DNA of 64,000 nt from Vicia villosa (taxonomy: Eukaryota > Streptophyta > Magnoliopsida > Fabales > Fabaceae), in the NCBI RefSeq assembly GCF_029867415.1, contig NC_081180.1:150217068-150281067 (forward strand). Direction: 5' to 3'. Shown piece after piece: positions 45,177-56,161 of the stretch. Position numbers and translations under genes: made by a program. The notes below the pieces were generated by a model that saw nothing but the letters and a program-made list of their open reading frames with translations, was not told the origin of the DNA and searched no databases. The first letter of the stretch is position 1; every line of letters begins with the position of its first letter.

Positions 45177-45289
45177 GCAGGAAATCGATTTCCCTCTGTA
45201 GGAAATCGATTTCCACCTTATTTTTTTTTTTAAATTTGAACTCTGCACTCAGGAAATCGATTTCCTACAGAGGTAAATCGATTTCCTGC
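45177..45289 (+). repeat. 38-bp inverted repeat built from four ATCGAT palindromes
   Basis: The arm at 45177-45214 is the reverse complement of 45252-45289 with one mismatch, around a 37-base spacer. Each arm itself contains two aaatcgattt palindromes. As RNA it could fold as one long stem or as four short hairpins. It is conserved in the 3' LTR at 53899-53936 and 53973-54010. Confidence 0.85.
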
Positions 45290-45349
45290 TGACAGAATGT
45301 GTTTTTTTGCCTTTTTTATGCTTGTTTTTGCTTCTTACTTCATCCACTT

Positions 45350-45553
45350 CATTAATATCATTGGATCTAGGATGTTGATAGGTTTGAAATGACCTAATCC
45401 ATAATATTAGATGAATGATATTAATGATAGTGTGAGTTGATTATCTTTTGTGAATTTTATTCTTATTCCTCCATTTCATTAATATCATTGGATCTAGGAT
45501 GTTGATAGGTTTGAAAGAACCAAATCCATAATATTAGATGAATGATATTAATG
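45350..45553 (+). repeat. Tandemly duplicated 77-base hairpin in R/U5
   Basis: Each unit starts cattaatatcattggatcta and ends tagatgaatgatattaatg, which are nearly complementary ends. The units lie at 45350-45426 and 45477-45553, a 127-base period. The 3' LTR has both at 54071-54147 and 54198-54274. Confidence 0.8.
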
Positions 45554-47129
45554 ATAGTGTGAGTTGATTATCTTTATGCATTTTATCTTCTCCTTCTCCT
45601 TTTTTTCTTTTGATCGATGAAAGTCTTAATACTTTGAGAATTCTTATGGATTCTTAGTAAAGACTAGATCGTTACCTATTTTCTTTTCGTGCGGTATTGC
45701 TTTCGGAAGGCGATCTATATATCGTTCTTCTCGCATGCATTAGCACATAAAGTTTTGACCGGCCTCGTTGTAGGGTGATTTCTACATAAATCACTTGGCG
45801 ATCTGCTTAACATAGCGCAATATTTCGTGTCCCGAATAAAAAGATCCAATATGGAAGAGAATTGTATGCGGTTGATTTAAGACTTGTGGAGGTTTTTATC
45901 GTGTAGTCGCTATGATTCTATCAAGCTTCTGATAAACCCCATTGAATTTAAATCCGAGTACATCATTCACTCACCATAGATCTTCCTACTAACTTTGATA
46001 ACATACTTGACAAGTTTCAAGATGGTTATCTTTAACACTTAACAACTAACTTTAATTTCCGCACCTTTACTATACCGCTCTTTATATTACCGCTCTTTAT
46101 ATTTCTCGCTTTATCGCTTTACTTTATCATTTCATCATATTTACTTTCCGTCATTTTCTCTTTGTCCACTTGGACATATGTTTATGCTTCCGTTATTTTT
46201 TCTTTTGTCCACTTGGACCATACTTTACTTTTTCGCTAAAACACTAATAAATAACCAAAATCTAAAAAATACATAAGGTTCTCTTTGGACTATCGGTTAC
46301 TATCCCTAGCGCTTTGGAGATTCGGACTTATGGACCTAGTACCTCTGGACTCATTCTATTACTATCCTGTGATTGTTCTGTCTGTCTGGCATTGTTCTGT
46401 TGTATGTTTATGTGTGCAGGTATTTCCTTGAAAGCCCTTGATGGTTAATTCCAAGGCATTGATATAAGGATTTTACCCGAAAACAGCCGTTACTCTGCCC
46501 AATTTTCGTCAGAATTTTAATGTGCTTAATACAAAGTGGCGCTAAGACAATAAGTTCATCTGGATCCCCAAGTGTTAATGTGTTGGTATTGATAAGTCCA
46601 AAGGATGGGAAAACTACCTTGATTCTTAATGTCAAGTGTTGGCTTCTTAATTTGGTTAGACCGTTTCTTTCTTTAACTTTTATTTTATGCACTAGGTTAG
46701 CCTCTTCATCTCCTTCCACTTCTTAGATTTTCAAAATCTTCTTCCTTTTTACAAAACCTTCTTATGTTTGCAAATCTTTTCAAAACTTTTTTTTCTTAAA
46801 AATATCTTTCGCCCTTAGTGGCTTTTCTTCAAAAGTTTAGACACCGTTAATTGTCGAAACGAGTGGTTATACCCCACGATTTTGAAATTGATTGATAATA
46901 ACAAGATCTTTTCCGCGTGAGAGAGCTAGTGGCATACTCGTTGATTTTATCCGAGTTGGAGCCCTTCTTTCATTTGCGATGCAAAGAACTTGTTTGTTCT
47001 CATGCTCAAAATCAATGGCTGAGTATTTCTCTCTAACGACAACAAAGTGTTTATTCGTTTTAAAAACGTTTTTCCCAAAAGCGGAACTACATTAGCTCTG
47101 ACTTCTCCATTGCACTGAGGAGGTATGTA

Positions 47130-47270
47130 GGCACAAGGCTTAATGTCTTGCCGAGCTTATTTTAAAAATAACACAAACTCTCTTTTTTTAGCACACACGA
47201 CACTGATTTTCAAAAAGGTTCCCGTGGAGTACCACGGATATGAGGGGTGCTTTAAACCTTCCCCTCATAT
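47130..47270 (+). other. Tat LTR hairpin module, gag-only element
   Basis: Hairpin III (47130-47152) pairs ggc-a-caag with cttgcc with one bulged a. Hairpin I (47222-47237) has ccgtgg, loop agta, ccacgg. Hairpin II (47238-47270) has a perfect 10-bp stem, atatgagggg with cccctcatat, loop tgctttaaacctt. In the 3' LTR (55943-55991) one base of stem I changed from c to t, turning a C-G pair into a T-G wobble and keeping the stem. Confidence 0.6.
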
Positions 47271-47435
47271 AATCAACACCCGAACCTGAGTTCTCTTTCT
47301 TGTTTTAAAAACAAAACTTTGGGTTTTACGTTCTTTTCCCTTTTCCTTTGAAAAAATAAAGCGCGGTGGTGATTTCAAACGAAATATTGATTCGAGTCAA
47401 TCCCATGGCTTCGATATCAGATTTTCCCCGCTACA

Positions 47436-48528
47436 GAAAAATGGCGACTTCACTGGGGACCCAGTTTTAAGTGTGTTAAGCCTATTTTTGTTTATCTTTG
47501 TGTTTTTATATGTATATATTGCTGTGTGCTTTGTTTGTTTATTTTCTTTTTTCTTTTTGGTGCTCGATGGTTCCTCTGTGATGAGATAAAGTTCTAACCC
47601 GAACTTTGGTGAGTAACTTGAGATAGGAGGTGGTAAGACCAATAGTTGCATGTCAGGAGCAATCCTTAACATGAGCATCATATGGTGGAACCCCAATCAG
47701 TGGAGGCCTCATGGAAGGTAGTAGAGGTTGTTACGAATCATCGTGATAACGCTATTACTTTCAATAGTGAGTGTCCGTAGAAGCTGAATGACCTAGAACC
47801 CTTTTAACCCATCTAAGCCTTTTTAGGATGTAGTGCAGAAACAAGATCAAGTACCAATTTGAGCTTGTTGTCATGCGATACTACGCTCAGACGAGGTCTT
47901 TTTAGGCATATTATTGGCGCCCATGAGCAATTGTGCGTGCCGGTAGTATCCGATAGAAGATTGAAAACTCTGGGAACCTTTGTAGAACCCGTTCGGCAGG
48001 TACAAAACTCCCTAGTACATACCTTTGTGGGTGGTTCTTAACTTTGACTCCATGCTCGTGACGTCGAACCTTTGAACTTTATTTGTGCGGCCATGTGTGA
48101 TCTTGATTGTGATTGATGCATAAACCATTCATCCATGCATTCATTTGATTTCCAAGGAACTCATAGGTCTTTCTTTGTAAACATCATAAGTTTCATCAAA
48201 CTCAATGGATCTTGGGTGTTGATGGGGTGAAAACTCTAATCCACCAAAATGGATGATTGATCTTGATGATAACTTGATCAAAGCTTTGATCCAATGTAGG
48301 ATTTACCTCCTTCATGTTTTGATGTTTACAAAGTAATAACTTGAATTCTTTGAAAATCAAATAAATAAATAAAAACAAAAAAAAAACAGCAATTGCATCA
48401 TTTGCATACATACATCCAGGTTGCCCAAGAAACTTATCCTTGCCTGTCTCCATCTTCAGAGTTGTCTGTCTACTGCCAAGCTGATTCCTCCACACAAGTA
48501 CGGAACTAGAGCTGCTGTTAGACAAAGA
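47436..48528 (+). other. Leader of the gag-only element with primer-binding site
   Basis: The primer-binding site tggcgacttcactggggacc lies at 47442-47461, identical to that of the Ogre. About 1.06 kb of untranslated leader follows. No ORF1 is present, unlike the Ogre. Just upstream of the gag ATG the gag frame is open from at least 48421 and encodes HKYGTRAAVRQR, similar to the Ogre pre-gag segment. Confidence 0.85.
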
Positions 48529-50037
48529 ATGGCAGATCAAGAGAAACATAACATGGAAGTCAGAATGGAAATTGATGAGTTGAAATCAGGCATGATTAAG
48601 CTTACCGAGATGATGCAAGTGTTGATGGCTAGGACTGATCCCCCTCAGAGGACTGTTATTTCCGAAGTCTCCACTGCTGTTGTTGATCCTTTACAGGTTC
48701 AGAAGCCACCTTCTACTTGGCCAGAATTTGGGTTACCTGAGAATTTCTCTCCAACATATGTCAATGCTTCTATGGTGGGTCAAACTTCGAGGCAGATATT
48801 CCAACCTCCGGTCTTTTCTGAACCTCCACCTGTTGCTCATACTACTGCTCAAGCTGTTCCAGTTCGCTATGACAATCCTCTCTATGATTACCGTTCTGTT
48901 GGTTCTCGAAGTGTTAGTCAAGGAGATTGTGGTGAAGTTGAAGAAGTCCGTGAGCAATATCAGGCATTGGAAAAGAGGCTAAGAGCCATGGAAGGAAGCA
49001 ATTTCTTTAGTGTGAATGCTGATGATATGGGTCTTGTTTCAAACCTTGTCATGCCGTCCAAGTTCAAAGTTCCCGAGTTTGAGAAGTACAAGGGGCATAC
49101 TTGTCCAAGGAGTCATTTGACCATGTACTACAGAAAGATGACTGCTTACACCAACAACCAGAATTTGCTCGTTCATTGCTTTCAAGACAGTTTAAATGGA
49201 GCTTCGTTGAAGTGGTACATGAGTTTGGAAAAGGGTTGTGTTCAAAACTTCCAAGATTTAACTGATGCATTCATGAAACAATACAAGTATAATCTGGATA
49301 TGGCACCTGACCGTCGTCAACTTCAGAACATGGCTCAGAAGGAAAAGGAATCTTTCAAAGAATACGCTCAACGTTGGAGAGAATTGGCTTCCCAAGTTGA
49401 ACCACCATTGGCTGAGAAAGAATTGACTGGAATGTTCATGGATACTCTCTCCCCTTTCTACTGGGAGAAAATGATTGGAAGTGTGTCCTCAAACTTCACA
49501 GACTTGGTTACTATTGGCCAGAGACTCGAAGAAGGAATCAAGAAAGGGAAGGTTGCTAATGTTGCTGAATCCTCTGGTGGATCAAAGAAACCTTATGGAA
49601 ACTTCCACAAGAAGAAAGAGAATGAGACCAATGCTGTGTCAGATGACAGAAGGGGATCTCGTCGTATACCTCAAAATGGTGATCAACCTTATGTAGCTGC
49701 TGTTGCTCCTATGCAAGTTCAAGCTGTTAAACGGAATCAAATTCGTAATAGGGTCGACTTTGATCCTATCCCCATGACTTATACGGAACTGTATCCTGCT
49801 TTGGTCCAGAAAGGGTTGATTACAACAAGAGCTATGCCGCCTCCTCGAAATCCTCTCCCTGATGGTTTCAGATCTGATCTTCATTGTCCTTTCCATCAAG
49901 GTGCAGCAGGCCATGATTTAGAAAGATGTTTCCCTCTGAAGGAAAGAGTTCAAGAGTTGGTGAGATCAAAGATGCTCTCTTTCAAGGATATGGGTCCTAA
50001 TGTCGTCACTAATCCTTTGCCAGATCAAAGTGGCTGA
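48529..50037 (+). CDS. gag: Gag of the non-autonomous Tat element
   Basis: There are 502 codons from the ATG at 48529 (chosen because MADQEKHNMEVRMEIDELK aligns with the Ogre gag N-terminus) to a TGA at 50035-50037. An N-terminal heptad-like region precedes the gag core (about residues 170-345): FKVPEFEKYKG, ASLKWYMSLEKG, KESFKEYAQRWRELASQV, PFYWEKMIGSV. The zinc-finger-like CPFHQGAAGHDLERC is at residues 453-467. It ends NPLPDQSG, where the longer Ogre gag has NPLPNHGG and continues. The frame is intact, so the protein may assemble particles or co-assemble with Ogre gag. No protease follows. Confidence 0.92.
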   Translation: MADQEKHNMEVRMEIDELKSGMIKLTEMMQVLMARTDPPQRTVISEVSTAVVDPLQVQKPPSTWPEFGLPENFSPTYVNASMVGQTSRQIFQPPVFSEPPPVAHTTAQAVPVRYDNPLYDYRSVGSRSVSQGDCGEVEEVREQYQALEKRLRAMEGSNFFSVNADDMGLVSNLVMPSKFKVPEFEKYKGHTCPRSHLTMYYRKMTAYTNNQNLLVHCFQDSLNGASLKWYMSLEKGCVQNFQDLTDAFMKQYKYNLDMAPDRRQLQNMAQKEKESFKEYAQRWRELASQVEPPLAEKELTGMFMDTLSPFYWEKMIGSVSSNFTDLVTIGQRLEEGIKKGKVANVAESSGGSKKPYGNFHKKKENETNAVSDDRRGSRRIPQNGDQPYVAAVAPMQVQAVKRNQIRNRVDFDPIPMTYTELYPALVQKGLITTRAMPPPRNPLPDGFRSDLHCPFHQGAAGHDLERCFPLKERVQELVRSKMLSFKDMGPNVVTNPLPDQSG

Positions 50038-52876
50038 AGATAAGTCAAAACCCAATTTTCCTAAAGCCAAGTGTTTCAAGCAAGATAGCTCATCTTTGTT
50101 GCTGATTAGTCACTAGGCCTTGTTTCTGTACTGTTTGTATTTCCTTTATTGTGTTGTTTACTTTTAGACTTTGTTTGTTTCTGAATGGTGATTTTAATGA
50201 AATGAGCATTGCATATTTTGAATTCATTCATCTACTGTTTATGTTCATGCTTTCTTTTACAAAACTTTTTCTTCCATTTGCTTTCTCTATCAAATTTGTG
50301 TTTTATGCAAAGATTGGAGGGAGGATGATGACAACGAAATACCCAAGTTGTTGAATTGTATGCTTTCAGATAAAACTTTGCTGATGATGTACAGGCATTG
50401 TTTCAATTCCCAAACACTGGAGAAATAAGGAAGTTAATCCCTTGTCAACCCCTTTGAGCCTTCGAAGTAGGAGTTTCTTTCTGTATGAAAAACCCGCATT
50501 TTTAACCTGGGGCAGGGTAGTTCTCAGTTAATTTGGCTGTGCATTCTATTTTAAGAGAATCATTCAGCACACCTTTCAAACAAGTGCTTCAATCGCAAGC
50601 TTTCCTCCGCATACATCAAAGAAATGTTGGAGATGTCAATCAAAAGCCAAAGATGGTTCATCTTAATCATTAAGCAAGGCAGTCACTATCTTTCAAAAAA
50701 AAATGTATCAAAAAATGTATACAAAGAAAAGCCTGCTAAGTCAAAACCAAAAATGATGACTTAGGCAAAAATAAGGGCATCCCGCTGACTGTAAATTCAA
50801 AAATAAACAGTTCAGGCAAAAGTTAGGGATATATAAAAAGAAAAGATGAAAAAAGAGAAGTCAATAAATTCCTCAAGCAACGAAATGTTGTGACAACAAA
50901 AAGGAAGAAGTGACTGCCATCTCAAAAGTTCTCTTTGCTTGTGAACTATCATCATTGTCAAAGGTGCAATTCCAGAAGTCTCTTGGAACCTGAATGCATA
51001 AGTTGAATTAACTGAGCTTAGGACTGGAGATCATCACGAAGGGGGTGGGTACAATCAAATTTTGAGCCTTATATCCTTTGTTTCTAAAACCGTGAACCAG
51101 GCCACGTTACAACCTTTAAAAGACCTAATTGAAGCAAGGTTTGTTTGAAAGCATACTACAACAAGGTTGCGTAAGCTGACTCCCATGAGATTTGCCAATC
51201 ATTTGCTTTGATATCATATCTTTGTTTTATCTTTCACTTTGAATGTCTGAACCTTTATGTTTTGACTAGTTGATTCCATTTGCTTTACATCAATAACATC
51301 TTTCCAAAAATGATTTTGATTTCAAAAATATTCTTTGAGCATTGCATTAAAATTGCCATTCTTGAATGAACATTTTATTTGCAAGTAAGCACTCATATTT
51401 CAGGAAGTTCAAACAGTCGAGAAACTTGATCAGTGATCCTATCAGGGGCACGTTATTTCAAGAGCCTGTTGTTCAGATGTTCATTCAAGATTTGTTGATC
51501 AGAATATCGTTTCAATACTTGTACTGGGGCGAGCCATCCCAACATGCATTTCAAGAATTGAAGCCATGATCAGTTCATCCCCTAATACAGTTCAACTGAA
51601 GCCATGATCAGTTAACTTGCAACAATTAGTGAATCAGGGGCAATCTTCTTCAGCAATCCCCAAGCAGTTTTATCAGCCCTTCTCAAAGGATCATTGTTTT
51701 GATACAGTTACCAGTGTAATAGAAGTATGTCCAAGCATCTTCTTCGTAAGCAGAATTGGCAGAGTTCCTGTGTTGAGGAATCGAGTTCCTATCGTGCCTC
51801 ACAAAAGAGTCTACCTCAGTTGTAACAAACAATTGCATTGCATTAATCATATATCATGCATAGAAAAATTCAACATCATGCATTAAAACAAATTTCATAC
51901 TCATTTGCATTTTTCGAGGTTCTGTTGCTATCAACATCTTCACCTTGAGATCAAAGTCCAACTTACTTGGCACCTATCCAAAACAGATACTTGTTTGTCT
52001 TGTCCGTCTAGTGTTATTCCTAGATGTATCTTTTCTTCTCTTAGTGTCATTCCTGAAAGATTTACACCATGTTTTATCTTGTTTCCCTTCAATCATGTTT
52101 TATCTTGATTGTCTCTAATCATGCTTTATCCTGATCATTTTCGACCGTGTTTTATCTTGGTTACCTTCAATCATGTTTTATCTTGATTGTCATTTGATGT
52201 TGCTTCGTCCATGCATTATCTTGAACGTCTCTGATACATTCTTCCCAAAGTTCAAATCATGCTTTACCTTGATTGACCTTGGTGTTACCTAATCATGTTT
52301 TACCTTGATTGTTATTTGGTATTTTTCAATCATGTTTTACCTTGATTGTCATTTGATGTTATCCAATCATGTTTTACCTTGATTATCCCTTAATGACATC
52401 CAATCATGTTTTACCTTGATGGACCTGTGATGATTATCCAATCATGTTTTACCTTGATTGTCCTTTGACGATATCCAATCATGTTTTACCTTGGTTGTCA
52501 TTTGATGTTGTCCAATCATGTTTTACCTTGATATTCATTTTGATGTAGCCACATTCATGTAGGCCTCAGATATTCTCTTCTCGAAGTGCAATCATGTTTT
52601 ATCTTGAAAGCTTCTGTTGACTGTCTCTTTCTCCTGTGGAATCCAAGTTCTATTCCTAGATGACGTATACCTTTTCCCCCAGTGGAATCCTTTCTTATCT
52701 CCCCAGTGGTGTTATACTCCTCTCTATTCCATAATCATACTTGATGCACCCATTAACATCGCATTATACCTTAGGTTCAAAAATTGTGTGTTTTATATTT
52801 AAGTCTCTTCAATTACGTCGAGCTGAGGATTTTAACCCTCACATCTCCGGAAAGAAGAAACTTAAATAGGGGCATC
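50038..52876 (+). other. 3' untranslated region of the gag-only element
   Basis: It is 2.8 kb without a gene. At 50730-50855 two units with agtcaaaac/attcaaaaa...ttaggcaaaaataaggg or ttcaggcaaaagttaggg resemble, in the same sense, the tandem units of the Ogre 3' UTR (17645-17800, minus). This marks the region as what normally follows pol. A minisatellite covers 52065-52615. The polypurine tract gaagaaacttaaatagggg with catc ends at 52876. Short open frames here have no recognisable domains. Confidence 0.8.
52065..52615 (+). repeat. Minisatellite of about 16 units in the 3' UTR
   Basis: Units of about 35 to 40 bases contain aatcatgttttaccttgatt or a close variant, followed by a variable gtcatttgatgttatcc-like part. 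Units 8 to 15 are the most regular; the first and last have ttatctt. It stands close to the polypurine tract, as do tandem repeats in Ogre-type elements. Confidence 0.85.
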
Positions 52877-55800
52877 TGTCATACCCCAATTTTTGACCCT
52901 AAGATCACACATCATTTGCATTCAATCGTCAATCAAGAGCACCATTGTGAAGCTTTATCTTTCATACTGTGATTATCTCTGAGGGGAATTATCGAGCATT
53001 TATAGCCTTTTTATTTGTTTATACTAACCAAAAAAAAATCAAAAATATATGTTTTGTCTCTTTTGTTTATATTTTACAGGTGAAAGATCGGGCAAAAATC
53101 AAAACAGTGCAAGAAAACAGTTTTTGAAAATTTGAAGGTGGAAATCGATTTACCCTTGTGGGAAATCGATTTCCTGTGCGCAAAATTCAAAAAAATAAGG
53201 AGGGAAGCTTGACATCATTTTGGCACCTTTTTATTTAATCATTTTATCAATTTTCCACCTCATCAAAATTAACTCATTCATTAAACCCTCTTTAATCTCA
53301 TTTTACCATTTTTTCCATTTAAATTGCCACTTTAATCACCAATTAAACACAAGTTAATCACCAAACACAAAAAGACCAATTTGCCACTACTCTTGCTCCA
53401 ATTCTATAAATAGAGCCCTCTACTCTCTCATTTCTCAAGCTTTTGATAGCCAAAAAAGTTCTTGCAAATTCATTTCTCAAGCTTTGAGAGCCAAAAAACC
53501 CCTTGCAATTTCTCTCCTCATCCTTACCAAATTCACCAAAGCTCTTTTTCTTTCATAAAGTTTGTAAGTCACATCTTGAAGCTCACAAACTTTGAGCTAA
53601 ACCACCATCCATTTCACTCTTTTTCTTCAATTGTTGAGAGATCAAGATTTGTGTTGGTGATTCTTGAAGTAGATCTAAGTTTTGTTCAAGATTTGGTAAT
53701 TTTCTTCATCCTTTTTCATCTATCATAATGTGATTCTTTTGTGCTTGTGTGTGATGCATCTTTGATGCTATATTGGTCCTATTTGATGGTGAATTGATGG
53801 AAAATTCGTGCTCCAATTGATGTGTGATCATAAGGTGTTTGTATGTTTGCTTAAGTCAAGTTTTATGCCTCCTAATGCTGATTTTTTGAATGCTGCGTGC
53901 AGGAAATCGATTTCCCTCTGTAGGAAATCGATTTCCACCTTATTTTTTTTTAAAATTTGAACTCTGCACTCAGGAAATCGATTTCCTACAGAGGTAAATC
54001 GATTTCCTGCTGACAAAATGTGTTTTTTTGCCTTTTTTATGCTTGTTTTGGCTTCTTACTTCATCCACTTCATTAATATCATTGGATCTAGGATGTTGAT
54101 AGGTTTGAAATGACCTAATCCATAATATTAGATGAATGATATTAATGATAGTGTGAGTTGATTATCTTTTGTGAATTTTATTCTTATTCCTCCATTTCAT
54201 TAATATCATTGGATCTAGGATGTTGATAGGTTTGAAAGAACCAAATCCATAATATTAGATGAATGATATTAATGATAGTGTGAGTTGATTATCTTTATGC
54301 ATTTTATCTTCTCCTTCTCCTTTTTTTCTTTTGATCGATGAAAGTCTTAATACTTTGAGAATTCTTATGGATTCTTAGTAAAGACTAGATCGTTACCTAT
54401 TTTCTTTTCGTGCGGTATTGCTTTCGGAAGGCGATCTACATATCGTTCTTCTCGCATGCATTAGCACATAAAGTTTTGACCGGCCTCGTTGTAGGGTGAT
54501 TTCTACATAAATCACTTGGCGATCTGCTTAACATAGCGCAATATTTCGTGTCCCGAATAAAAAGATCCAATATGGAAAAGAATTGTATGCGGTTGATTTA
54601 AGACTTGTGGAGGTTTTTATCGTGTAGTCGCTATGATTCTATCAAGCTTCTGATAAACCCCATTGAATTTAAATCCGAGTACATCATTCACTCACCATAG
54701 ATCTTCCTACTAACTTTGATAACATACTTGACAAGTTTCAAGATGGTTATCTTTAACACTTAACAACTAACTTTAATTTCCGCACCTTTACTATACCGCT
54801 CTTTATATTACCGCTCTTTATATTTCTCGCTTTATCGCTTTACTTTATCATTTCATCATATTTACTTTCCGTCATTTTCTCTTTGTCCACTTGGACATAT
54901 GTTTATGCTTCCGTTATTTTTTCTTTTGTCCACTTGGACCATACTTTACTTTTTCGCTAAAACACTAATAAATAACCAAAATCTAAAAAATACATAAGGT
55001 TCTCTTTGGACTATCGGTTACTATCCCTAGCGCTTTGGAGATTCGGACTTATGGACCTAGTACCTCTGGACTCATTCTATTACTATCCTGTGATTGTTCT
55101 GTCTGTCTGGCATTGTTCTGTTGTATGTTTATGTGTGCAGGTATTTCCTTGAAAGCCCTTGATGGTTAATTCCAAGGCATTGATATAAGGATTTTACCCG
55201 AAAACAGCCGTTACTCTGCCCAATTTTCGTCAGAATTTTAATGTGCTTAATACAAAGTGGCGCTAAGACAATAAGTTCATCTGGATCCCCAAGTGTTAAT
55301 GTGTTGGTATTGATAAGTCCAAAGGATGGGAAAACTACCTTGATTCTTAATGTCAAGTGTTGGCTTCTTAATTTGGTTAGACCGTTTCTTTCTTTAACTT
55401 TTATTTTATGCACTAGGTTAGCCTCTTCATCTCCTTCCACTTCTTAGATTTTCAAAATCTTCTTCCTTTTTACAAAACCTTCTTATGTTTGCAAATCTTT
55501 TCAAAACTTTTTTTTCTTAAAAATATCTTTCGCCCTTAGTGGCTTTTCTTCAAAAGTTTAGACACCGTTAATTGTCGAAACGAGTGGTTATACCCCACGA
55601 TTTTGAAATTGATTGATAATAACAAGATCTTTTCCGCGTGAGAGAGCTAGTGGCATACTCGTTGATTTTATCCGAGTTGGAGCCCTTCTTTCATTTGCGA
55701 TGCAAAGAACTTGTTTGTTCTCATGCTCAAAATCAATGGCTGAGTATTTCTCTCTAACGACAACAGAGTGTTTATTCGTTTTAAAAACGTTTTTCCCAAA

Positions 55801-56156
55801 AGCGGAACTACATTAGCTCTGACTTCTCCATTGCACTGAGGAGGTATGTAGGCACAAGGCTTAATGTCTTGCCGAGCTTATTTTAAAAATAACACAAACT
55901 CTCTTTTTTTAGCACACACGACACTGATTTTCAAAAAGGTTCTCGTGGAGTACCACGGATATGAGGGGTGCTTTAAACCTTCCCCTCATATAATTAACAC
56001 CCGAACCTGAGTTCTCTTTCTTGTTTTAAAAACAAAACTTTGGGTTTTACGTTCTTTTCCCTTTTCCTTTGAAAAAATAAAGCGCGGTGGCGATTTCAAA
56101 CGAAATATTGATTCGAGTCATTCCCATGGCTTCGATATCAGATTTTCCCCGCTACA
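52877..56156 (+). repeat. 3' LTR of the gag-only Tat element
   Basis: It has 3280 bases, tgtcatacccc to ccgctaca, followed by the TSD agtac. It differs from the 5' LTR by about 17 substitutions and two small indels (for example three extra bases near 53200). Internal features mirror 44158-47435. Confidence 0.93.
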
Positions 56157-56161
56157 AGTAC

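Larger units (their letters stand above)
44158..47435 (+). repeat. 5' LTR of the gag-only Tat element
   Basis: It starts tgtcatacccc and ends ccgctaca. The TATA box tataaata is at 44683-44690 (53405-53412 in the 3' LTR). ClaI-type palindromes occur in U3 (44421-44456) and R/U5 (45177-45289). A tandem duplication of a hairpin lies at 45350-45553, and the Tat hairpin module at 47130-47270. No gene is present; the open frames at 44740-45006 and 46408-46719 are LTR sequence repeated in both copies. Confidence 0.93.
44158..56156 (+). mobile_element. Gag-only non-autonomous Tat-lineage LTR retrotransposon
   Basis: It has 12.0 kb with LTRs 44158-47435 and 52877-56156 and an exact TSD agtac (44153-44157 and 56157-56161). 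The internal part (5441 bases) has a primer-binding site, one gag frame (48529-50037), and a long 3' UTR with repeats and polypurine tract. Protease, RT, RNase H and integrase are absent. About 17 LTR differences in 3280 bases were seen (about 0.5%), so it moved recently. The first 26 bases after the 5' LTR, and 45 bases spanning polypurine tract and LTR start, match the Ogre exactly. Confidence 0.93.

Noticed and set aside
46408..46719. 103-codon frame, present again at 55129-55440
   Set aside because: Lies in both LTR copies of the gag-only element, has no domain and is explained by LTR duplication.
48421..48528. Start of gag at 48421 rather than 48529
   Set aside because: 48421 is a TTG; the ATG at 48529 aligns with the Ogre gag start. 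The similarity just upstream is reported separately as a finding.
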